This document shows positions 34,969 through 43,128 of a stretch of 44,684 nucleotides of DNA, one piece after another. Positions within the stretch are counted from its first letter, which is position 1, and every line of letters starts with the position of its first letter. Both the position numbers and the translations under genes were made by a program. Under the pieces are notes generated by a model. It saw nothing but the letters and a program-made list of their open reading frames with translations. It made no database searches and had not been told where the DNA came from. The stretch spans positions 1 to 44,684 of the forward strand of contig NZ_JACYMM010000021.1 in NCBI RefSeq assembly GCF_020858115.1, given 5' to 3'. Origin of the DNA: Janthinobacterium sp. FW305-129. GTDB taxonomy: Bacteria > Pseudomonadota > Gammaproteobacteria > Burkholderiales > Burkholderiaceae_D.

Positions 34969-35943
34969 CTACGCCGGCCCGTTGCGCAGCATGATGCTCG
35001 TCTGCACCAGTTGCCGCAGCCGCGAACGCGTCGCGGCAGGCAAGGACGCGCGCGCGATGCGCACGCCCGTGTCATCGGCGCCGTGCGCCTCGGCATACGC
35101 CTTGCCGAACAGGTCGAACTGCGCCGGCCCCAGTTCCGCCATCTTGTCCGCCTGGCCCGCCTCGCCATGCAGCAACAGCGCCACGCGCACGCAGGCCACG
35201 CGCTTCCAGTGCGTGCGCCGCCGCAAATCGCGCTGGCGCGCGGCCGCATCCGCACCCGCCAGCACCAGCGCCGCATCGTAGGCGTCGAGCGCGCTGGCGT
35301 TGACATAGCGGTTCGCCACGCCGTCCGGCGGCGTATCCGTGTCGAGGCCATACAGCACCTGGAAAGCGTCGATGCCGCGGATGACGGCGTCCGCGGCCCA
35401 GCCGTTCGCGCCACGGTATTTGCAGCGCAGCTCGCCTTCGCCATCGGCGCCCTGCGCCACATAGAAAATGCTCCAGCCCCGCTGCGCCTCCGTTTGGGCG
35501 GCACCTACGCCGAAGCCGGCGCAATTGAGCACGGAACCATCGCCGCCCTCGTCCTTGCCGGCGCCGTAATAGCGCAGGGCCAGCACGTCGCTGCCATGCA
35601 GGGCGCCGGGCAAGGCGCCGCTGATGCCTTCGCTGTTCTTGCCCAGGCTGCGCGCGTCGAGCCCGGCAACATTCGCACTGTCGTGATCGGCATGGGCGAC
35701 GGGCGCGGCGCTGCTGTCCCAGTTCACATACGCCGTCTGGCGCACGGCGCGGGCAATGGTGTCGAGCGCATAGCGGCCATTGTCGTCCAGGCGCGCACTG
35801 GCGGACTGGTCGCCATAACTGCCGCTGGTGGCCAGCAGCACGCTACTGGCGGACAGCATCAGCAGCGCACCCAGCGACAGGGCCACCAGCAATTCGACCA
35901 GGCTCATGCCGCAATGCCGGCGAATGGCGTGCGTGCCGCTCAT
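34969..35943 (-). CDS. pilW: Minor pilin PilW
   Basis: A 324-residue protein. The leader MSGTHAIRRHCG is followed by MSLVELLVALSLGALLMLSA, a classic prepilin cleavage site and helix. A large periplasmic domain matches PilW in length and has the usual DDNGRYALDTIARAVRQTAY segment. The start at 35943 overlaps the pilV stop (ATGA) and fits the short leader; an upstream 78-residue in-frame extension belongs to the overlapping pilV frame. It forms part of the tip-priming complex with PilV, PilX and PilY1. Confidence 0.92.
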   Translation of the reverse strand: MSGTHAIRRHCGMSLVELLVALSLGALLMLSASSVLLATSGSYGDQSASARLDDNGRYALDTIARAVRQTAYVNWDSSAAPVAHADHDSANVAGLDARSLGKNSEGISGALPGALHGSDVLALRYYGAGKDEGGDGSVLNCAGFGVGAAQTEAQRGWSIFYVAQGADGEGELRCKYRGANGWAADAVIRGIDAFQVLYGLDTDTPPDGVANRYVNASALDAYDAALVLAGADAAARQRDLRRRTHWKRVACVRVALLLHGEAGQADKMAELGPAQFDLFGKAYAEAHGADDTGVRIARASLPAATRSRLRQLVQTSIMLRNGPA

Positions 35944-36530
35944 GCGCCGCCTCCGCCCAACTGGAGTGCCAGCCTGGGCAGCGACTCGTTTGCCGCATCC
36001 ACGGCGGGCTGGCCATCGGACAGGCGGGTGCGCCAGCCCAGCTTGATGACGATGGGCGCGCCCTTGCCGCCGCTGCACGCCCAGTGCAAGCCTTGGGCGG
36101 CAGCGTCCCATGCGGCAAGGTCGCGGCAGATGCGCAGGCGCGCGCCGGGCAAGGCCGATTGCAGCACCTGCTTCCATTCGGCGATATCGAATTGCGCCAG
36201 TTCGGCCGCGCCGCAGGCGGCAGCGCCGAAACAGTCGGGCGCACCGCCGCCCGCGTCGGCGCCGTCCGCCGCCGCGTATTCCACCTTCAGATAGGGATTG
36301 CCCGTATCGGGGCCATTCATGAGCACGCTATTCGCGCGCATGCGTTCGGCCATGCCGGCGGCCAGTTGCGCGCCCGCCGACAACAGCGCCGATTCATGGC
36401 GCGCGCGCAGGGAGTTCAATTGCAAGATGCTGGCACCGAGCAAGCCCAGCGCCAACAGCAGCAGCGACACCAGCACCTCGACGAGGCTGCTGCCATCCGC
36501 CAGAAACTTATCGCGACCGCCATTGCGCAT
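35940..36530 (-). CDS. pilV: Minor pilin PilV
   Basis: A 196-residue prepilin with leader ending in Gly before SSLVEVLVSLLLLALGLLGA, then the PilV-type LRARHESALLSAGAQLAAGMAERMRAN segment. It is the first gene of the pilus operon. An AAGGGAG site lies a few bases upstream of the ATG. The next gene, pilW, overlaps it by four bases. Confidence 0.92.
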   Translation of the reverse strand: MRNGGRDKFLADGSSLVEVLVSLLLLALGLLGASILQLNSLRARHESALLSAGAQLAAGMAERMRANSVLMNGPDTGNPYLKVEYAAADGADAGGGAPDCFGAAACGAAELAQFDIAEWKQVLQSALPGARLRICRDLAAWDAAAQGLHWACSGGKGAPIVIKLGWRTRLSDGQPAVDAANESLPRLALQLGGGGA

Positions 36531-36752
36531 GCCTTGCTCCCTTCCGCAGAAAGAGTCGCAAGAACAGGCGGCCCAGCTACACGATAGGCGCGCACAAAAA
36601 TCGGGATCTGCGCTAGCGCAAACAGCGCAGCGATAAGGGGAGAGGAACGGCGTAGTTATTGATCAGGCCGCTTGCCAGGCAAGCGCTGGCGTGGTGAACA
36701 CGGGGGGCGAAAACGGGGCGCATGAGCGGCCCCGCTATCGGCAAAGCGAGTA

Positions 36753-37217
36753 TCAGGGCTTGCCGCGTGCCTGCCCCACTTCGGCGATCGCATCCTGGAA
36801 CTCGGCCAGGTCTTCGAAATTCTTGTAGACGGAAGCAAAGCGGATGTAGGCGATCTTGTCCAGACGCTTGAGTTCCTGCATGACGAGTTCGCCGATATAG
36901 CCGGAATCGACTTCACGCAAGCCGCTGGTCAGCAGTTTTTCCTGGATGGACGCGATGGCCGTATCCACAGAGGCGGCCGCGACGGGACGCTTACGCAAGG
37001 CCAGCATCAAACTGCCGCGCAACTTATCCGCAGCGAACTCCGTCCGGCTGCCATTCTTTTTGACGACGGCCGGCATGATAAGTTCAATGCGTTCGTATGT
37101 GGTAAACCGCTTGTCGCATTTGCCGCAGCGCCGGCGGCGCCGAATGGCATCCCCTTCCTCCGATACGCGCGTATCGAGAACCTGGGTATCGCCGTGCTGG
37201 CAAAATGGACATTTCAT
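36753..37217 (-). CDS. nrdR: Transcriptional repressor NrdR
   Basis: A 154-residue repressor of ribonucleotide reductase genes. The N-terminal zinc ribbon has CPFC (3-6) and CGKC (32-35), followed by KRFTTYERIE, and then an ATP-cone domain senses ATP/dATP (VVKKNGSRTEFAADKLRGSL). Normal length. It lies downstream of glyA, a conserved order, but a terminator-like hairpin pair intervenes, so it probably has its own promoter. Confidence 0.97.
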   Translation of the reverse strand: MKCPFCQHGDTQVLDTRVSEEGDAIRRRRRCGKCDKRFTTYERIELIMPAVVKKNGSRTEFAADKLRGSLMLALRKRPVAAASVDTAIASIQEKLLTSGLREVDSGYIGELVMQELKRLDKIAYIRFASVYKNFEDLAEFQDAIAEVGQARGKP

Positions 37218-37271
37218 GGGCTGGCTACAACTTTATAGTAATAATTACGGGAAATCGCCGCCCTTGTACAA

Positions 37272-37299
37272 AGGGCGCCCGAATCACTCCGGGCGCCCT
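37272..37299 (-). terminator. GC-rich hairpin after glyA
   Basis: AGGGCGCCCG and CGGGCGCCCT pair around AATCACTC. On the minus strand it is followed by TTTGT, a plausible terminator of glyA. Confidence 0.65.
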
Positions 37300-37310
37300 G
37301 GGGCACGAAG

Positions 37311-37349
37311 GAATGTGTCATACAGAATCTTACTCCGTATGACACATTC
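37311..37349. repeat. Perfect 13-bp inverted repeat just after glyA
   Basis: GAATGTGTCATAC and GTATGACACATTC match exactly with a 13-nt loop, 12 bases past the glyA stop. It is AT-rich unlike the following terminator hairpin, so it may be an mRNA 3'-end stabiliser or a protein-binding palindrome. Confidence 0.6.
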
Positions 37350-37360
37350 TGGACAAATAA

Positions 37361-38608
37361 TTATGCTGCGTACACCGGGTGCGCGTCGGCCAGCACTTTC
37401 ACTGCCGCTTTCACGCGCTCGATGGTGGCGGCGTCATGCGGGTTGTCCAGCACGTCGGCGATCAGGTTGCCCACTTCTTCCGCTTGCGCTTCCTTGAAAC
37501 CGCGCGTCGTCATCGCCGGGCTGCCCAGGCGGATGCCCGAGGTGACGAAAGGTTTTTGCGGGTCGTTCGGGATGCCGTTCTTGTTGCAGGTGATGTGCGC
37601 GGAACCGAGGATGGCTTCGGCTTCCTTGCCCGTCAGGTTCTTGGCGCGCAGGTCGACCAGCATGACGTGCGATTCGGTGCCGCCGGACACAATGCGCAGG
37701 CCGCGCTTGATCAGGGTCTTCGCCAGCACGTCGGCGTTCTTGATCACTTGCTTCTGGTATTCGACGAATTCAGGGCTCAGCGCTTCCTTGAAGGCGACGG
37801 CCTTGCCGGCGATCACGTGCATCAGCGGGCCGCCCTGGATACCGGGGAAGATGGCCGAGTTGATGGCTTTTTCGTGTTCGGCCTTCATCAGGATGATGCC
37901 GCCGCGCGGGCCGCGCAGCGATTTGTGCGTGGTCGAGGTGACGAAGTCGGCGAACGGCACCGGGTTCGGGTACAGGCCGGCGGCGATCAGGCCCGCGTAG
38001 TGAGCCATGTCGACCATGAAGTAGGCGCCCACTTCCTTGGCGATCTTGCCGAAACGCTCGAAGTCGATCTTTTTCGAGAAGGCCGAGGCGCCGGCGATGA
38101 TCAGCTTCGGCTTGCGTTCGCGGGCCAGGCGTTCCATCGCCTCGTAGTCGATGTCTTCTTCCGCCGTCAAACCGTAGGAAACGACGTCAAACCATTTGCC
38201 GGACATGTTCAGCGGCATGCCGTGGGTCAGGTGGCCGCCTTCGGCCAGCGACATACCCATGATCAGGTCGCCTGGTTTCAACATGGCGAAGAACACGCCC
38301 TGGTTCGCCTGCGAGCCGGAGTTCGGCTGCACGTTCGCGCATTCGGCGCCGAACAGCTGCTTGACGCGGTCGATGGCCAGTTGCTCGGCCACGTCGACGT
38401 ATTCGCAGCCGCCGTAGTAGCGCTTGCCTGGATAGCCTTCGGCATATTTATTCGTCAGCTGCGAGCCTTGCGCTTCCATTACGGCTGGCGACGTGTAGTT
38501 TTCCGACGCGATCAACTCGATGTGATCGTGCTGGCGCACGTTTTCTTTTTGAATGACGGCGAACAATTCAGGGTCGACGTTGGCGAGGTTGTGATCTTTT
38601 GCAAACAT
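37361..38608 (-). CDS. glyA: Serine hydroxymethyltransferase
   Basis: A 415-residue PLP enzyme that converts serine and tetrahydrofolate into glycine and 5,10-methylene-THF, the main one-carbon source for purines and thymidylate. The PLP lysine lies in VTSTTHKSLRGPRGG. Other hallmarks are IELIASENYTSPAVMEAQGS, YYGGCEYVDVAE and HVMLVDLRAKNLTGKEAE. Normal length. It is preceded by a ZTP-type riboswitch, which fits its role in the folate/purine economy. Confidence 0.98.
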   Translation of the reverse strand: MFAKDHNLANVDPELFAVIQKENVRQHDHIELIASENYTSPAVMEAQGSQLTNKYAEGYPGKRYYGGCEYVDVAEQLAIDRVKQLFGAECANVQPNSGSQANQGVFFAMLKPGDLIMGMSLAEGGHLTHGMPLNMSGKWFDVVSYGLTAEEDIDYEAMERLARERKPKLIIAGASAFSKKIDFERFGKIAKEVGAYFMVDMAHYAGLIAAGLYPNPVPFADFVTSTTHKSLRGPRGGIILMKAEHEKAINSAIFPGIQGGPLMHVIAGKAVAFKEALSPEFVEYQKQVIKNADVLAKTLIKRGLRIVSGGTESHVMLVDLRAKNLTGKEAEAILGSAHITCNKNGIPNDPQKPFVTSGIRLGSPAMTTRGFKEAQAEEVGNLIADVLDNPHDAATIERVKAAVKVLADAHPVYAA

Positions 38609-38719
38609 GTAAAAACTCCAAGTATGAGGGTGCTTGTACTGGCAGGTTGGATCGAATGAGGGGAGCCGGCGTTAAGTGAATAACAACATTGGACAGGCAG
38701 CCTCTTCGTGCTTTTCCAT

Positions 38720-38848
38720 AGTGGCTACCCAGGCGAACGGCTGATGAAAAATCTCACGTTTCCCGGTGGATGCCCACCTTTCGCCGGTTTGCCGATCGCC
38801 ATTCTTGGAGATCGCCGACTTTTCGCCAGTCACGTGAGACGTAATGGA
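38720..38848 (-). promoter_or_regulatory. ZTP (pfl) riboswitch upstream of glyA
   Basis: On the minus strand, GTGACTGGCG is followed by a variable hairpin region. Then comes GGTGGGCATCCACCGGGAAA and ACGTGAGA, which pairs with TCTCACGT beside the first element to form P1. Further downstream, CCGTTCGCCTGGGTA matches the conserved CCGCCUGGGCA 3' element. These are the conserved parts of the pfl/ZTP aptamer, which senses ZTP/ZMP, an alarmone of folate shortage, and switches on folate and purine genes such as glyA. The linker between the halves has an extra hairpin, as is common. Confidence 0.85.
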
Positions 38849-38854
38849 AGTCAA

Positions 38855-38883
38855 ATTGTAAGTTAAGTGCCCAAATTGAGCAA
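38855..38883 (-). promoter_or_regulatory. glyA promoter
   Basis: On the minus strand TTGCTC (38878-38883) and TACAAT (38855-38860) are exactly 17 bp apart. The predicted start near 38848 coincides with the 5' edge of the ZTP aptamer. Confidence 0.75.
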
Positions 38884-39158
38884 GGAATGCAACGGTGCGG
38901 CTATAATCGCCGCGCGCCACCGTAGCCCGGGCGAGGCCACAGGCCGCCCAGCGACGTGAGCGCGGCGCTTAAGCCGGGCTTAAACCTGGCGGCGGCTTGT
39001 AAGCGTATGTTACGAGGCTTGCCATTGCCTACCCCGGATTTACAATGCTGCGGTGCAACTTATATGCCGCTTTTGCATGGCTTTCCAGCAAGCGCCCACA
39101 GTCACAAGAAGAAAAATCGCGTAAAATGTTGCTCAATCTCACTACTGGCGCAATAAAC
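38884..39158 (+). promoter_or_regulatory. Upstream region and promoter of ybgC-tol-pal
   Basis: The best promoter is TTGCCA (39019-39024), 16 bp, TACAAT (39041-39046), giving a ~105-nt leader before ybgC. A second plus-strand TATAAT lies at 38902-38907, close to the glyA promoter. Downstream of it are GC-rich hairpins, including GGGCGAGGCC-ACA-GGCCGCCC and TTAAGCC-G-GGCTTAA. These could belong to a longer leader or a small RNA, but no known family was recognised. Confidence 0.55.
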
Positions 39159-39560
39159 ATGCCTTCAGTCTTTACCTGGAACGTACGTGTCTACTATGAA
39201 GACACCGACGCCGGCGGCATCGTCTATTACGCTAACTACCTGAAATTCTTCGAACGCGCGCGCACCGAATGGCTGCGCGCCATCGACGTGGGCCAGCAGG
39301 AATTGCTGGAACAGCACGACGCGATGTTCGTTGTCAAAAGCGTCAACGCCGACTATCATGCGCCAGCCAGGCTCGATGACACGGTAAGATTAACCTTAAG
39401 CATAGAGAAAATGGGGCGTGCCTCCATCGTTTTCCTGCAACAAGCCTGGTGCGGCGACCGCCTGCTCAACACGGCGCGCGTCAAGGTCGGCTGCGTCGAT
39501 TCGGCATTGCGCCCGCGCGCCGTGCCCGATGCCGTCGCGGCCCGCATGCGCGCCGCCTGA
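39159..39560 (+). CDS. ybgC: YbgC-type acyl-CoA thioesterase
   Basis: A 133-residue hot-dog-fold thioesterase, the usual first gene of tol-pal operons. YYEDTDAGGIVYYANYLKFFERARTEW (~9-35) carries the catalytic aspartate. The start ATG at 39159 fits family length (~134). An earlier in-frame ATG at 39126 adds only 11 residues and neither start has a strong ribosome site. YbgC cleaves acyl-CoAs and associates with phospholipid synthesis at the membrane. Confidence 0.94.
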   Translation: MPSVFTWNVRVYYEDTDAGGIVYYANYLKFFERARTEWLRAIDVGQQELLEQHDAMFVVKSVNADYHAPARLDDTVRLTLSIEKMGRASIVFLQQAWCGDRLLNTARVKVGCVDSALRPRAVPDAVAARMRAA

Positions 39561-39606
39561 GCCCTACCCGCCCCCCCGGACAATTCACCCAACAGACTGC
39601 CAGCCA

Positions 39607-40296
39607 ATGAACGTTACACAAGATCTTTCTTTCCTCGCGCTCATCTCCAATGCCCATTTGATCGTGCAACTGATCATGGCCCTGCTGCTGCTGATTTCCC
39701 TGACCAGCTGGACCTACATTTTCCGCAAGATGTTTGCCGTGCGCCAGGCGCGCAAGCAAACCATCGAATTCGAACGCAGCTTCTGGGCCGGCGGCAACCT
39801 GCATGCGCTGCACCAGAACGCCAGCGGCAACCGCGATCAGAGCGGCGCGCTGGCCCGCATCTTCGACGCCGGCATGGGCGAATTCATCAAGGGCAAAGCG
39901 TCCTACGGTTCGCGCGAAGCGCTGGACGTCGGCGCCGTGCTCGACGGTGCACGCCGCGCCATGCGCGCCGCCTTCCAGCGTGAAATGGACGTACTCGAAT
40001 CGCACCTGGCCTTCCTCGCCTCCGTCGGCTCCGTCTCGCCCTACATCGGCCTGCTCGGCACCGTGTGGGGCATCATGAACGCCTTCCGCGGCCTGGCCAA
40101 CGTGCAGCAAGCCACCCTGGCCGCCGTCGCGCCCGGCATTGCCGAAGCGCTGATCGCCACCGCCATCGGCCTGTTCGCGGCCATTCCCGCCGTCGTCGCC
40201 TACAACCGTTTTTCGCACGACATCGACCGCCTGGCGATCCGCTTCGAGAGCTTCGTCGAGGAATTCTCCAACATCTTGCAGCGCCAGTCGCGCTAA
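39607..40296 (+). CDS. tolQ: Tol-Pal system proton channel subunit TolQ
   Basis: A 230-residue inner-membrane protein of the ExbB/MotA family. Three membrane segments are seen (~17-37, ~135-155, ~170-192), with SPYIGLLGTVWGIMNAF and ALIATAIGLFAAIPAVVAYNRF as the channel-forming helices. With TolR it uses the proton gradient to energise TolA during cell constriction. The start ATG at 39607 is preceded by AT-poor sequence; the N-terminus MNVTQDLSFLAL is typical. Confidence 0.97.
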   Translation: MNVTQDLSFLALISNAHLIVQLIMALLLLISLTSWTYIFRKMFAVRQARKQTIEFERSFWAGGNLHALHQNASGNRDQSGALARIFDAGMGEFIKGKASYGSREALDVGAVLDGARRAMRAAFQREMDVLESHLAFLASVGSVSPYIGLLGTVWGIMNAFRGLANVQQATLAAVAPGIAEALIATAIGLFAAIPAVVAYNRFSHDIDRLAIRFESFVEEFSNILQRQSR

Positions 40297-40311
40297 GAGG
40301 GAGCAGCGTCC

Positions 40312-40752
40312 ATGGGTTCTTCCTTCAATAGCGGCGGCATGCGCGGCGGCCGCGGCCGCAAGTTCAAGTCCGAGATCAACGTCGTGCCGTACATCGACGT
40401 GATGCTGGTGCTGCTGATCATTTTCATGGTGATGCCGTCGTCGAACAATCCCAGCGTGGTGAACCTGCCCAACGCGGAAAAGTCGGCGAAACCGCCCGAT
40501 GACTATATTCAGATCGTGCTGAAACCGAATGGTTCGCTGTCGATCGGCGTGATCGGCAAGGAACAACTGTCGCCGGAAACGGAACCGAACCGCGACGCCC
40601 TGCTGCGCAAGCTGCGCGGCTTGCACGAAAGCAATCCCGACTATCCCGTGATGATTGCGGGCGACAAGGAAAGCAAGTACGACGATGTGATCCAGCTCAT
40701 TTCGGAAGCGAAAAAGATGGGCATTACCCGCGTCGGCCTGGCCACCAAGTAA
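40312..40752 (+). CDS. tolR: Tol-Pal system protein TolR
   Basis: A 146-residue ExbD-family protein with one membrane segment (~25-45) containing the essential aspartate in NVVPYIDVMLVLLIIFMV. The periplasmic domain includes PVMIAGDKESKYDDVIQLIS. A GAGGGAG site precedes the ATG 15 bases after tolQ. It partners TolQ in the proton channel. Confidence 0.97.
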   Translation: MGSSFNSGGMRGGRGRKFKSEINVVPYIDVMLVLLIIFMVMPSSNNPSVVNLPNAEKSAKPPDDYIQIVLKPNGSLSIGVIGKEQLSPETEPNRDALLRKLRGLHESNPDYPVMIAGDKESKYDDVIQLISEAKKMGITRVGLATK

Positions 40753-40800
40753 GCGCAGCACCCTGTTTCCAGACTTGACCGTTTTTAGATAGACTAGACT

Positions 40801-41811
40801 TTGCAGAACAAACAAATCGACCATGTACTCGGCAAGCCCTACAGCGTGCCGCGCGAACGCAGCCGCTGGCCCTCGCTGGGCCTGGCGCTGGCGATGCACC
40901 TTGGCCTGCTGTTTTTCCTGTGGGTGGGCGTACACTGGCAAAATACGGAACCTGTCGCCGTCGAAGCGGAAGTGTGGGACCTGAAAGTACAAACGGCCGC
41001 GCCGCCGCCCGACGTGGCGACGGAACCGGAGCCGACACCGGCGCCGCCGCCGGAACCGGAAGTGGAACAGCCGGCCCCGCCGCCACCGCCGCCCGTGGCC
41101 GCGCCCGAGCCGAAAGTCGACCTGCGCGAGGCGGAAATCGCCCTGGAACGCAAGAAGGCCAAGCTGAAAGAAGAGAAAGCGGCAGCGGAAGAACGCCGCA
41201 AGCAGGAACAGAAGGAACGCGAGGAAGAAAAGCGCGAACTGGAAAAACAGAAGCAGAAAGAAAAAGACAAGGCTGAAAAGCTCGAGAAAGAAAAGGCTGA
41301 CAAGCTGGAGAAAGCCAAGCTCGAAAAAGAGAAAGAAAAAGCACAAGAAAAGGCCGAGAAAGAATTGGCTGAGAAGAAAGCTGCGGCGGAAAAAGCCGCC
41401 AAGGCCAAGAAAGCGGCGGCGGAAAATGCCGCTGCCGACAAATTGCATGCCGATGACATGAAGCGGATGATGGCGCAGGCAGGCAATGGCACAACGGGCA
41501 CGGCCGCGAAAGCGACCGCGCCACGCAAGGACAGCGGCTATGTCGCTGCCCTGACGAGCAAGATCAAGAGCAATATCGCGTACAGCGGTAGCACGGACGT
41601 GCCGGGCAACCCGCGCGCCGTGTTCAAGATCGAGCAACTGCCAACTGGGGAAATTATTTCGGTCCGAAAGATAAAAAGTAGCGGCCTGCCGGCGTATGAC
41701 AGCTCGGTGGAAAACGCCATTAATAAATCGTCGCCACTGCCGAAGAAAAAAGACGGCACCGTGGAACGCGAGATTGAACTCATATTCGAGATGAAGGATT
41801 TGCCTAAATGA
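40801..41811 (+). CDS. tolA: Tol-Pal system protein TolA
   Basis: A 336-residue envelope-spanning protein. A cytosolic N-terminus leads to a membrane helix (~27-43), a Pro-rich segment (~62-100), a long charged Lys/Glu/Ala coiled coil (~105-220), and a C-terminal TonB-like domain with YVAALTSKIKSNIAYSG that contacts TolB and Pal. The most upstream start is TTG at 40801, with no strong ribosome site visible. No ATG precedes the membrane helix in this frame, so a non-ATG start is likely; an in-frame GTG (position 17) is an alternative. The stop overlaps tolB by four bases. Confidence 0.93.
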   Translation: MQNKQIDHVLGKPYSVPRERSRWPSLGLALAMHLGLLFFLWVGVHWQNTEPVAVEAEVWDLKVQTAAPPPDVATEPEPTPAPPPEPEVEQPAPPPPPPVAAPEPKVDLREAEIALERKKAKLKEEKAAAEERRKQEQKEREEEKRELEKQKQKEKDKAEKLEKEKADKLEKAKLEKEKEKAQEKAEKELAEKKAAAEKAAKAKKAAAENAAADKLHADDMKRMMAQAGNGTTGTAAKATAPRKDSGYVAALTSKIKSNIAYSGSTDVPGNPRAVFKIEQLPTGEIISVRKIKSSGLPAYDSSVENAINKSSPLPKKKDGTVEREIELIFEMKDLPK

Positions 41812-43085
41812 TGACCATGAAAAAAATGAGCTACGTCGTGCTCTGCGCCGGCCTGATGCTGGGCGCGGCCGGCGCCCAGGCGCAGCTGCGCGTGGAGATT
41901 ACGGGGATCGGCAGCAACCAGATCCCGGTGGCTGTCGCCACCTTTGTCAATGAATCGGCGGCGCCGCAATCGTTATCCGGCATCATCAAGGCCGACCTGG
42001 CGCGCAGCGGCGTGTTCAAGCTGATCGACGCCGATGCGCCCGTGGCGGAAACGGCGCCCGTCAGCTACGAGCAGTGGAAATCGCGCGGCGCCGACGCGCT
42101 GGCGGCCGGCAGCGTGCAAAGCATGGCCGATGGCCGCCTGGACGTGCGCTACAAGCTGTTCGACACCATCAAGGGCGCGCAGATCTCCAGCATGAACAAT
42201 GCGGCCGCGCCGCAGTTCAACCGCTTGCTGGCGCACAAGATCGCCGATGACATCTATGAGAAGTTGACGGGCGTCAAAGGCGCGTTCGCCACGCGCATCG
42301 CCTACGTCACGCAATCGGGCCGCGAATACCGGCTGGAAATCGCCGACGCCGATGGCGAAGGCATCCAGGTCGCCCTGCGCTCGAACGAGCCGATCATTTC
42401 GCCGTCGTGGTCGCCGGATGGCACCAAGGTGGCGTATGTGTCGTTTGAAAAGAAAAAACCCATCGTCTACGTGCAAAACCTGGTGACGCGCCAGCGCACC
42501 ATCGTATCGAATGAAAAAGGCAGCAATTCGGCGCCCAGCTGGAGCCCGGACGGCTCGCGCCTGGCCGTGGCCCTGTCGCGCGATGGCCATACCCAGGTCT
42601 ACACCGTCAATGCCGACGGCAGCGGCTTGCGCCGCGTCAGCACCAGCAGCGGCATCGATACGGAACCCCAATTCTCGGCCGATGGCCAAAGCATTTACTT
42701 CACCAGCGATCGCAGCGGCGGACCACAGATCTACCGCATGTCGAGCAGCGGCGGCGAAGCCAAGCGCGTGACGTTTGGCGGCTCCTACAACATCAGCCCG
42801 CGGATTTCGTCCGACGGGAAGACACTCGCTTATATTTCCCGTCGCGACGGCAATTTCCAGCTCTACGCGCTCGACCTGGCTAGTGGCCAGGAACTGCGCC
42901 TGTCGGACACCGCCAACGACGAATCACCGAGCTTTTCGCCCAACGGGAAATATATCATGTACGCGACCGAATCCGGACGACGCAAGTCGCTGGCAGTGGT
43001 ATCGGTGGATGGCCGCGTCAAACAGCGTTTGACTACGCAAGCTGGCAATATCAAGGAGCCCACCTGGGGTCCTTTTATGAAGTAA
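41808..43085 (+). CDS. tolB: Tol-Pal system periplasmic protein TolB
   Basis: A 425-residue exported beta-propeller. A signal peptide ends near AGAQAQ, then comes an N-terminal alpha/beta domain (~25-155) and a six-bladed propeller with repeated PSWSPDGTKVAYVSFE-type blades (WSPDGS, FSADGQSIYFTSD, ISSDGKTLAYIS, FSPNGKYIMYATE). It binds Pal and TolA. The ATG overlaps the tolA stop; two further ATGs lie within five codons, and the exact start is uncertain. Confidence 0.97.
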   Translation: MMTMKKMSYVVLCAGLMLGAAGAQAQLRVEITGIGSNQIPVAVATFVNESAAPQSLSGIIKADLARSGVFKLIDADAPVAETAPVSYEQWKSRGADALAAGSVQSMADGRLDVRYKLFDTIKGAQISSMNNAAAPQFNRLLAHKIADDIYEKLTGVKGAFATRIAYVTQSGREYRLEIADADGEGIQVALRSNEPIISPSWSPDGTKVAYVSFEKKKPIVYVQNLVTRQRTIVSNEKGSNSAPSWSPDGSRLAVALSRDGHTQVYTVNADGSGLRRVSTSSGIDTEPQFSADGQSIYFTSDRSGGPQIYRMSSSGGEAKRVTFGGSYNISPRISSDGKTLAYISRRDGNFQLYALDLASGQELRLSDTANDESPSFSPNGKYIMYATESGRRKSLAVVSVDGRVKQRLTTQAGNIKEPTWGPFMK

Positions 43086-43128
43086 ATGCTGTACAGTTTC
43101 ACCTTTAACCATGACCCGGAGAATAAAA

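Noticed and set aside
38672..38920. 82-codon minus-strand frame upstream of glyA
   Set aside because: It lies entirely over the ZTP aptamer and its promoter, and the start overlaps the -35 region, so it cannot be a gene on that transcript.
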